Below are positions 13,501 to 25,500 of a stretch of 64,000 nt of DNA, one piece after another (the first letter of the stretch is position 1; every line of letters starts with the position of its first letter). Location: positions 91,016,403 to 91,080,402 of the forward strand of contig NC_089743.1 of assembly GCF_040412425.1 (NCBI RefSeq), written 5' to 3'. The notes below the pieces were generated by a model. That model was not told the DNA's origin, did not search any database, and was given only the letters and a program-made list of their open reading frames with translations. The position numbers were made by a program, and so were the translations under genes. Source of the stretch: Macrobrachium rosenbergii. Taxonomy: Eukaryota > Arthropoda > Malacostraca > Decapoda > Palaemonidae.

Positions 13501-16500
13501 AGTGAATAATAGAAAGTAGTAATGTATGTGATGGAGCACAAAAATGCAAAGCACTGCCCAGGCAGCATTTCCAGACACCTTAAAGGCTTGGGAGAGGAAA
13601 TGAGAAGGGTAGTCTTGTAGTTGGCCCTTGTACATCCAGGTTTTTGGTACAAATCTCTCCTTTGGTATGTCTGGATCTTTTCAGCTTGGAATAAGGTTAT
13701 TTATTATGATTAATAGGATAAAAAAACTGCAAATTATTTTTGATTGAGGGTTGGCCAGAAGGCAAATAGTCCCAGTAATAATATTGTTTGTCAACATTAG
13801 ATTGAGAATTATATTATAGTAAACTTTTGTTTGTTTTAAGAATGAATCTGTTTTGTGTGAGCTTAGAGGGTATTTTGTTGTAATAAAGGTAAACTGTTTA
13901 AGAATTTGGATTTCTCTTCCTCAGGTTCCCCTTACAGCTTGAAAATGGTCAAACTGTAGAGTGTACGGTAGCTAAGTACTTCCTTGACAAGTACAAAATG
14001 AAACTACGGTTTCCTCATCTGCCTTGCCTTCAGGTAGGTGCCAGAATTTTCCCAGTTCACTGATAGCTGTCATTAATGGTATTGTAGTGTATAGTGTTTG
14101 TGCCAGAGCTTAATAATAATGATTTATACAGTCTTTGCATTGAAGTAATGATTACGTTTTTTCTCATTTAGGTGGGCCAAGAACACAAACATACATACCT
14201 TCCGTTAGAGGTGTGTAATATTGTCCCTGGCCAGCGATGTATAAAGAAATTGACTGACATGCAAACGTCAACCATGATCAAGGCCACAGCTAGATCTGCT
14301 CCGGACAGAGAGCGTGAAATCAATAATTTGGTTCGCAAAGCAGATTTTAATAATGATCCGTATATGCAAGAATTTGGGCTAACAATAAGCACAGCAATGA
14401 TGGAAGTAAGTGGTTTTTTTTTTTTATCCCATCACCATCTAGTGATTGACCTTCTGTTTGTTAGGGTTAAATGTTTATAAAGCAACACTAATATTCTAAT
14501 AGCAATGAAGTTGGAGACCTCAGACTTCTATATATCTGTCTGCCTATCCATCCATCTGTGAGTTAAAGTAATAAGAGGAAAAATCTAGTAGGGATAGCAC
14601 CAAGGTTATTTGGAAAAGGAGACAATTAAGAAAATAAAAACATTAAAGAACACAGAAGTCCATCTAATTATAAGTTTTATATACGTAACTCACCAGATAA
14701 TTACATAGCTGTTAGTTTCTACTTGACGCAGCTGCTCAAAAATTCAAAATTCACGGGAGCTCTCTTGTTTTGGGTGTAGGTATACTGCCCCGCCCACTTT
14801 TGGGGAAGGATAGGTACAACACAAGTAAAGAGCTCAATTCACATCTGCCGGTCAATGACTAAACACTTGGTTATTGAGCAGCTCTGAATTTTTAGTTTTC
14901 ACTGGATGGTTGCTGATATTCTTCATTTGATGAAGTACTCTTTCCTTTTTGGTAGCATGCTACCAATAATTAGCTTAGCGAATTCAGGATTCGTAATTGT
15001 GACTTTCCCTGACTTTGACTATTTTTGGCTTTAGTGATGGCTGAAAGGGTTGGTGAGCTGCATGCCCTTGATAAGAGGGTAGGATTTGCTCAAGGTGACA
15101 CTTGTTTGCTCGACCCTAGGATTCACAGCGAAGAACAAGACTCTGCTAGACCCTGGCCACATTCCTTTTCAGTCAGGAACCTGTCTAACATTCTAGGTCA
15201 AACAGATCAGGAGAGAATCCTCTGCCCAGTTCAATCTCTTCATGAGTATTTACGGAGAACCAAGGGAATTAGAGGTTCTTCTCCGAACCTGTCATGTTCG
15301 GTTAAAGACCCCAGTCGTTCTTTATCTAAAAATGTTTTAACATTCTTTTTGAGGACTGTGATTTCTGAATCACACTCCAGGATTCAGGAGAATTTCCTTC
15401 CCTTATGTAAGGTCAAGGCACATGAAATTAAAGCAGTTGCGACTTTGCTGGCCTTCAGACGTGACCTATCGCTGACTTCTCTCCTGCAGTCCACGTATTG
15501 GCAATGCAGATCAGTGTTTGCAATGTTCTACCTGCGTTATGTTGAAACAGTTTATGAAAGATGCAGTACTTTAGGCCCATACTTTGCGGCTGTTTAGTGT
15601 TGGGGAATGAGGGTTAGAGGAATGTCTTATTTTTCCTCTATGCACTCTTCTTGAATAAGGATTGGTATTTTCTTTTTCTTGGGAAGCCTGATTGCCACTG
15701 TGTCATGAGTGCCATCAGTTGATTTGAATTTTGACGTGTTATGTGGTGCAGGTTTTAAATTTGATATTTGGTCATATTTTTGTACTGTGCCCAGGGGAAG
15801 GGCACACACATTTTGATGTGTCTTTGGATTGTTAGCTTTGGCAACCTGCGATTGACTCCTACGTTGCAAAGCACCCACTAAAATAGAGGCAACTCTTGGC
15901 TCTACCGCCACGCCTGTACGGGTCGAGAGGAACTCTGACCAGAAGCGGTACCTACCTGGTAAGATTACAACAAGCATTTTGTGATGCTAGCTAATTTTCT
16001 ATTTCAAATTCGTCTCCATCTCTGAATGTTTTTGAGTAGGTTTGTCCACGTATCCCACCAGCTGTCAATGTGGGATTCAGCTGTGTAATTATTTGGTAAG
16101 TTATGTATATAAAAGACTTTTTATATAATAAAATATAGTTTTCTATATACGTACCAAATAATTACATGATTGGAGCCCTCCCACCTCCCCTCTCATTGTA
16201 CCTCTCCTCCCCCGAAGTGGGCAGGGCAGTATACCTACACCCAAAACAAAAGAGCACTCCCGCAAATTTTGAATTTTTGAGCTGCTGTTTAAAGTAGAAA
16301 CTAAAAGCTATGTAATTATTTGGTAGGTATATATAAAACTTTATTTTATTATGAAAATGTCATGTTTTTACTTAGGTATAGTTAAGTAGATATTTTTATC
16401 TACTTATTGATATTTGTTGACTACAACCTTATTATGACTGTAGATTTCGCTTACAGAAATCAAGCATGGTTTTTTGCAGAAGAGTACCAAGCAGAAAAGG

Positions 16501-19500
16501 TGCCATATCTCAGTCATTAATAATTATGAAAAATAACTGTATGTAAACATGTTGATGTATTCTAGCATGCTCGGAGGTATGCAGAATTGTAGATGTTCTG
16601 AAAAAAATTCCATGAAAGTTTTTGGCATCTGGCCTCTTCAAGGCTGAAGGATAGACATGCAAGGATTTTATCTTTTTTAATTATAATGCAGTTTAACCAG
16701 ACCACTGCATCACATGTTGAGACACTTTTATAGTTTTACCTGAAGGGAGATTATTCTTAAATAAATGAGGCCTAAAAACATTTCTCAATTTTGTTGTTTT
16801 TGCTCAGGTTAGAGGTCGAGTTTTGCCGCCACCCAAACTGCAGTATGGCGGTAGAACAAAGCAGCAGGCATTGCCTAACCAGGGTGTGTGGGACATGAGA
16901 GGGAAACAGTTCTTCACTGGTGTAGAAGTTCGTGTTTGGGCAGTTGCGTGCTTTGCGCCTCAGCGAACTGTAAGGGAAGATGCACTGCGCAATTTTACCC
17001 AGCAGTTACAGAAGATTAGCAATGATGCTGGTATGTTTTTTTTTAGTATATTTAAAAAAGCCAAAGTAATTGTTTTCATTTGTGATATTTATTAAATGTA
17101 ACTGGAGCTTATTGAGTCACATCAGCATAGGTTTATTTTCTTTACTGTTTAGAAGTTGCATATTAAATTTTTACTCTTACTGAGTATGTTGAATGCAAAT
17201 TTAAGGCTGGTATAGCAGTGAAGCTTAATTTTATTCTAATCCTAATGACAGTGTAAGGGTAGGTACTCTTGTCTTTTTCCTTCACAGTACAGGCAGTCCT
17301 GGTTATTGGCTGGGGTTCCGTTCTGGGGGTTTGATGATAACCACGAAAATCGCCATTTTAACCGAAAATTGCGATTTCAGCGCTTATCTCCTCCGATTTT
17401 TGGGCTTATCGCAGCGAAAAGTACGATACCTAACAGTTAGGCGCCTCTGTTAGCTATGTATTGGTGTACCCAATTATCTTTGCCGATAAGTGGAAATCGG
17501 CAACAGCAATTTTCAGCGCCAAAAATTGCCGATTTTCGTTGCTAGACAAGCCCCATAAAACTGGATCGATCGCCGTTAACCGGGGACTGCCTGTACTGTA
17601 GATTGCATCCTAATTTCACCGTTAGGAATTTTACTGTACCTGTTGGAAATTGTCATAACATGTTTCTGCTTCTCTACAGGAATGCCCATCATTGGTCAGC
17701 CTTGCTTTTGTAAATATGCCAATGGCCCAGACCAGGTTGAGCCAATGTTCCGGTATCTCAAAAGCACGTTTACGGGGTTGCAGCTTGTTTGTGTGGTGTT
17801 GCCGGGGAAGACTCCTGTTTATGGTGAGCTGTTCATTTGTAAAAAGTGATAGTTTAAGAAATTGTATTTTTCTTAGCTATATAAACTAAAGCCTTTAAGC
17901 TTAATCCCACCTCAACCATTCTGTGGAGTCCTTGATGCCGTCCCGACCCACCCATCTTCTACCAGTCAACTATTTTGTTATGAAGTTACAACTGGCTCCA
18001 GATTGTGCCGAGTAATATACATATGTAAAAGGTTCATTTTTTATATACATATAGGAAAAATACAATGTGCTTGAAAAATTTGTGATATTTCTGAGTCTAA
18101 AGAAGTACAGTAAACCCCCTGTAATTGCAGATTTCCCTGTGGAATGTATATATACACATTATATTCTCGGAAAATTCACCCATTTGCCGTATTTTTCACT
18201 AAGAAATATTCACTCATTACTGTATTTTCACATCATTTTCGTGACTAAATGAGCTTTTTGTGATAAAACTATTAAAATACTCAGGTGTAAGCATTTTTAG
18301 AGATCTATTTTTGTGTTTGAACTATCAAGATAGGCAGTTCTAAGTGTTTTTAGAGGGGTTTTAAGTATTCGTGGATTTTAGCTATTCGGCGGGGATGTGG
18401 TACGCATCTCCCGGGAATACGGGGGCTGTACTGTAATCTGGTAACTGATGTGCAGCTTCAAAAGTTTTTTCATCTATGTTTCATTTATGTTCCTTACAGC
18501 TGAAGTGAAACGAGTTGGGGATACAGTTCTTGGAATGGCCACTCAGTGTGTACAGGCCAAAAACGTTAATAAAACCTCACCGCAGACATTGAGTAACCTG
18601 TGCCTGAAGATTAATGTTAAATTAGGTGGCATCAACTCTATCTTGGTACCTGGAATTAGGTAAGGTTTACAGCAGTGTTCAGAACTTTATTCACAAATTG
18701 TACTTTACCCTATGAAGTTTCAATATTGTCATCTATTTCGAAATTGCACTAGCTATCAAAGTGTCTTGGAAAGTGCAGTAAAAAGGGATGGGTCAATGTT
18801 ATGTATGTAGTTCTGTGCACAAACGTGCAGTAAAGTAATCGTTACCAAAGAAAAAATAAACACTTTCCTTATTCTCCTTACACCCATTTCCACCTTATTA
18901 GTGTTTTCTTGATATGTTGTAGCAGTCCAACAAATATTTCTATGGTGATATATACTCGAGGGTAATTCTTGTATACAAATTAAGCGCCAAAATTCTTCCT
19001 CCCCCAAAATCTAACTGATGTTCAAATTTTTGTATAAACAACGAGAATTTAGAGTTAATCTTGAGCATTCCCTCCTCACTTTCCCCTCCCTCCAAACCTG
19101 CCCATGTATTATTTATGTTATATAGTATTCTGGCAAATTTGTAACACTAATCCCTTCCCTTTCAACTCCCCCCTTTCCCCACCCAATATATGAATAAAAC
19201 TGAAATTTGTTCCTTACACAAAATGCAAACCATTGTTCCTTTACATAAGCAATTACTTTCCATGAAGCTGGAACACCTGTTTAGCTTTCGAACAAGGTGG
19301 TTAAGCAGTTAACTACTGTATGGTAGGCAGGAGTCCCGCCTGCCCGGATGTAAACAATCCTATTTGCATTCGGCCATCGTACTATGCAGACATGTTTTTC
19401 AACTCTGTGCCCTGATCATTGTTTCACTCTTTTTCCTGGTGGGATGTTTTTAGTTTTTCTTCCATTATTATCTGCTTATTTGTTTGATAGTATCATGCAA

Positions 19501-22500
19501 ACCCACTAACCTTCTAAACCTGTATGGAAGGCCGTCACCCAGCATGTGTCATGGTGTTGACAGCAAGGGTTGCACGCACTTCTGCTCGCCTGTTGTTGTT
19601 GACCCTCATGTCCTCTGCACTAGTTGCAGGGGGCATGACTGTAATGCAGAATCTACTTGTATTTAGTTGTTCTTGGTCGCCTGTGGAATGGGTGAAGTTT
19701 AGCGGCAGGAGACAGTACAAGAAGAAAGCTTCCAAAGCAGCGGCCCCTGGGGGTTTACATGCCGCCGACTATGCCTTTGGTTGCCAACCCTTCTTCCTCA
19801 TTTCTCCCTCCTGCTAAACTTCCTCACTTGGCTGTCTCTCCTTCGGGAGCGATCTCTCCCTCTTTGTCTTAGCCTGCTTAGGTGAAGATTGTTGGGGGGT
19901 GGGTGACCATGATGACCTTGGCTTGGAGGTCTCCACTCACTTTGAGGGGGGGAAGCTTCTCCCTCGGAGTGAGAGGAGTCTCCCTCCCCTCACCCTACTT
20001 TGCCTTCTCCAGGTCAGGCGGATGAGCTCTGGAAGACTTGGGTCGCCTTGGTGCTCTTGTGAAAGCTTTGGGCCCTCTTTAGCTTCCAGTTGTTACTCAT
20101 GCCTGTCACCTCCACCACGACCACTGTGACTATGACAGCGTTCGCCAAGGTCCCACATTGGTCTCGACTCATGCTCCGACCCTGATGACCCCGGTTGTGG
20201 TAGACCAGACTGCTGTTCATGCTCCTACTCCAGATTATGAAGTAACACTCCTGCCTACTGTCTTTGCTGCTCCTGCTGCTCCCTCCTGTATGGGAGACCA
20301 GTTGCTGACTGCCATCCTGAAGATGTCAAAGAAGGAATCGAAGGAGAGGAGTCATAAGGTGTCATTGTTGTTGTCGTCTTTGTCTGCACCTACTTCCTCC
20401 TCTTCTGCTCCTGAGGCTTTTGGGCTGAAGAAGAAGAAAGAAGGCTGCTTTCCCCTCTCCCCCTCCCAAGAAAGCCAGTCATGGAACTTCTAAGGGGCTG
20501 CTTCCTCCCACAGAGGAAGCAGAGGGATCTCTTGTTGGCTCTTCCTGGTCTTCGGACTCGGAAACCATTTTGCGTACCCTTCGGGGGTTTCACATCTCTA
20601 GAGCCTCATGCACTCCAGACCAGCTTTGGGAAGCACGCTTTCAAGACTGGTTCTATGCCTGTCTCTTCCTGAGTTTCTTCGGACACTGGTAGAGACAGCT
20701 CCTGTTGATCGTTTTGTACAAGATTCAGGAGCTTCGAGTGCTCTACAAACCTGAGGTCCTTTACAGTTTTATCCCCACCTCACGCCACCCCTCAAACTGA
20801 TACCTGGGCTGAAAGGCAAATTGGAATGTTTACATCTGGGCAGGCAGGACTCATGCCTACTGGACAGTAGCTAACTGCCTGACCACCTTGTTCGAAAGTT
20901 CAATAGCTGTTCCACCGTCGCTGGAAGTAATTCCTTATGTAAAGGACCTCAGGATTTATAGTGAGGAAAATTACAAATTACTTTAGAAATTTGTTATTTT
21001 AAGATGTTACAATAACAACACTTTTTATCGTTTGTTTGTTATGAATTTCTTATACAAACATCTAAAAATGAATTTGTTTATACAGAGTAAAAGAGACTTA
21101 TTGACAGGCATATGATTACTTTCATGTTACTTAGAAATGGTCTGATAAAATTCTTACACAACTTCAGTGATACACACTACATTATTAACAGTTTATCAAG
21201 AGATCTGTATAAAAGCTTACTCTGTCACATTATTATTACTTATTACTGAATGTATGGAGTTTTCAGATGAGACCTTCATCTTTCATCTTTGTTTTTTAAT
21301 GAAAATAACTAAATAATAGTTACATACGGATTCATCTTATATCAAAACATGTTGCCATGTCAGCCACCAGCATAACGGTGTGGGAGAGGAACCTCAAATT
21401 TGTTTTCAAGGATTAGGTCCCTCCTTTTTTGTTTTTAAGAGTACTGTGCAAATGCCATAATATGAAATGTTACTGGATATGATATATTATTTGTATTGTA
21501 TAAAGTCTTTTAAAACTTAAATGTAAGACCTAATATTTTATGAAAGTTTTATTTTCATTTTATACAGGCCCAAAGTATTTAATGAACCAGTCATTTTCCT
21601 GGGAGCTGATGTCACTCATCCTCCGGCGGGGGATAATAAGAAGCCGTCAATTGCTGCTGTAGTAGGTTCAATGGATGCTCATCCGTCCCGTTATGCTGCT
21701 ACTGTACGTGTCCAACAACACAGACAGGTGAGTTTATGCGCCCGTTGTTGCAGTAAATGGTGGAAAGGAAGAATTCATGGTAAGTTGAGTCAGCTTAGGA
21801 CCACATGGTCAGTTTTAAAAGCCTTTTTGACATGTTTGTTTCATCACAACCCTGTTAATTGTATGTTATATCCATGGACAGTACATAACTCAGTCGCACT
21901 AACTTATGATACTTGTCTTTATGTCTTTGGATATGTGATGAATTAGATAATCTTGTCGTTGTGTGTAGTTAGGAGACAAAGTGTTTGTAGTTCAGAGACA
22001 GTGTTGTTACCTTTCCTGTATGGGGCTACTGTGAGTACTCATTTGATTTTGCATTGCCTTTTCTATGTATTTTTATTTTGTATACACCTGTACATTTTCT
22101 GGTATCCATTCAGTTACTCAGTTTTCTTTTCCTGTCAGGCTTGGTATCTTTAGATATTTTTTTGATGCAGTTGACAATAACTGCTGTTGTGTAGTATTTT
22201 ACTGGTTTTCTGTCATCAGTTATTTTGAGGTTTCTTTTTTTTGTGCACCATAACTTCTTGCCTTTATTTTTTTCAGAAATTTATTATTTTTCCTATATTT
22301 ATGTTTATAGTGATCAGTGGGCCAGCAAATGGCGTTGTGCATAGGCTTCAGTATTGTTTACCGTGACCTGCTGCTCCACAGCACACTTTTCAGGATCAGC
22401 CTGGTTTTGCTTTTAGCTTCTGTGGGCTTGCATGATAAGAGATCCTGTTTCTTGTGCCCATTTTGTTATAGTTAGTCTTCAGTTCATCTAAGGAGTAGTG

Positions 22501-25500
22501 CATGCTGTAATTGGCCCCTGGATCAGTAGCTTCTCTTTGCCGAGAAAAGTTCTTGTGAGTGCTACGCTCCAAAGTTATCTGCTGATGTCTCTGTGGACTC
22601 TCCCATTTCTAAATGTGTCTGTCTCTCTCCAGCTGTCTGCCAGGGATCAGGTTTCTTCAAGTGGTGCCAAAGTTCTTGGCATGCCGCCTCCTCTTCAGTG
22701 AAGCTTCTTAGCCAAATCTACTGAAAAGCCAGTAGAAGGGCTTCACTACTTGTGTCGCGAGATTTTCTTGATTGCAAAGAGACTGATCACTCTCTCAATA
22801 TGCACTAAGATGACTCCCATACACGGTCACTTCCAGGAACATTCCTTGTATGTGTTCTGCCTTTTCGTACCCCTCATTGCTAGTTATCTTTTACCCTCGA
22901 ACTTTTCATACTTCCATCTCCACCTTTCCTAGTCTCCTCTCCCACTTGCTTTTTATGATGTTTTGTCTGCATTGTGTTCATATTCCCTCCCTACATTGCT
23001 ATTCAGGCTCATAGTGATCTATGGGGTTGTGATGAAACAAACCATGTTTTTTCACACCACCTCTAAGCATAGAGTGATGGCCTATTCCCTTCCCTGCACT
23101 CTGCTGCTTGATTTTTTAGCACATGAAAAATCAGGGGAGAAATGTATGACATAAGCAGATCTGGCCATGCATAGTAGAAGCTTCTTTCCACAACAGTATG
23201 AGTTGGTGAGACTGGATATATACTGTCCAAGTAAATGAGGCAGCATATGATTAATGGGCTTGTACTGTATAAACATGTCTTGCATTATAAAAATTTATAT
23301 TTTATTGTGTTAGAAAATTGTAGAAACTGGTGACACTGGATAAGGTTCAAGTTTACATTTTCCGTTTTTAGCACAGAACTTACAGGGAAGCACACTTGGC
23401 AGAATTATCCAGCGTGTACGCTCATTAAGACAAAAAGAGAAAGGTGTCTTACAAATTATCAATGTATTTGTATAGTCTCCCTGTTGGTTGTATGATTATT
23501 CTTATTGAAATGCAATGTGGCTTGTTTGAAATTCTGAAAGGAAGTGCATTATAATGTTGATGAAGTATTTCAATGTTGTTGATGATTTATATGTATTCTG
23601 TTTACGAAAAATAGTCAAAAATGGATTTATGGTAAAATATAAGAGTTCTTGGAAAATGGTGCACTTCAATGTAAAATATTTTTAATTGTGGATCAGTTTA
23701 CCCAAAATTTGCTTGGAAAAGGAAATTTATATTATTCACAAGATTTTAACTTCACAATCATCCTAATATTTGCTGTCAAAGGAACAGCATTCAGCCGAAA
23801 TTAATGTGTATGATGATTAAAGTGTTATATTAAGTATGCCATATAGTGATCAGCGTGTAGAAATCAGACGAGTATAAACTGTGATCAGCAGTAAGAAGCC
23901 AATAGATTACAGGTCATGGTAAACTTACATTTATTAGACAAGTATGTGGTGGTCAGCTTGTAGAGATGAGTCAAGTGAAGACTGGTTAGTTCATCGAGAT
24001 TAAGTGAGTTGGGACAGTAGTTAGATCATAGGAAGTTCAAAAGAAGGCAGGTGGTGACAAGCTTTTAGAGATCAATTTATTGGAATCAAGAATGTAGACA
24101 TTCCAGCACTTGTAAACATTATAAGCGTAGAAAAATGTAATTGGTAGTCATTTCAAAGAGGTCAAAAGACTTCAGACAGTAATTAACATATGGAAATTGA
24201 GATTGCAGTCTGCTCACTACTCTTCTCTCGTTTTGTGAAGACCCTTTATTAGATGCCAGGTTAATAATTCCTTTTGAAAAAGTTATTTTTTGAATTTTCA
24301 GTAAAATGCATATAATCGGATTATGGGTGATAAGTTAAATTGTTTGAATAAATGTGAAAACAAGGTATCTATGTCAAAAGTACCTTTAAAGTAGTTGTTT
24401 GAATTGTAGATTGAAATCTGCTTTTAGAGGAAATTTACAACCACCCCATTTCAAAGTAAACTTAGTTTGCATACAGATGAGTTTATGATGAAAATGGTAC
24501 ATACAGATGTTTTGAAGGATAAGAATGTGATATATTTAATGTTGTAAATAGGAGGAATTTTATGACTATTTAGGGCTGGTTATTGAAATTGTCATGTGTA
24601 AGTCATAGCTTTCATTATCTCAGACCTGAAACTACTGTAAAGAATTTTTCAGTCTTCTGTTAGTTTTCTGGGAGGCTTGAATCACCCTCGGTGGAATTTG
24701 TACTAGAAAGTAGAAATTATTTGAGCTCATTTTAATGTTGGTATGGTATTCTATGCCCCAATGTTGGTTTATTACTTTATCCAGACGGAGAGCATAAAAT
24801 CTGTATGAATATATTTTCCTCCGCTGATGTTTGGAATCCAGGAAATGCTGAAGTATATTTTACATAATAATAGAGAAAAGTTGCATTGCATGCTCAGTTA
24901 CCAAGTTTTATTTTTCATGTGCTTTACATTTCGAACATTGCTTAGAATAGGTCATTAATTGTAACTTTAACAGTACTGGAATAGCATTGTTAGTGAAACA
25001 GTAACAGTAGACACCTTATTTTTGCTTCCTTTTCACAGTCAAGTTACACTAGATTATCTTAGATAACAAATGTGATTCAGTTTTTCAATTGATTTAGCTC
25101 TAGAAATCTCTGATTTTGTCCTACTAGTGACCAAGCATTTGTAAAAACATCGTGTTTCAATAATTGCATTAAATCTCATTTGAAAGAATTTTTGATTTTT
25201 AACGATCAGCTGAAGGTGGGTTGACTTGTGTCTGTCTTTCTGGATATGCCACATTTATCTGAAGACTTTGAATTTCTTGATGCAGTGTTACATGTACTTT
25301 GGTTGTTAGCACTGATTGCTACAAAGTCTTGTGTTGGAAATAATGTCATTATTGTAATTGTCACTCATGTCATTATTTTACTGTTATATTGTTATATATG
25401 GCATTGTTCTGTAGGCGCTGTTGTCACCAAAATTCTCTGCAGTGTAAGTTTGGCCATGTTGAGTTTTAGTAATATAAATGTTTAAATGCTTTTAATAGAT

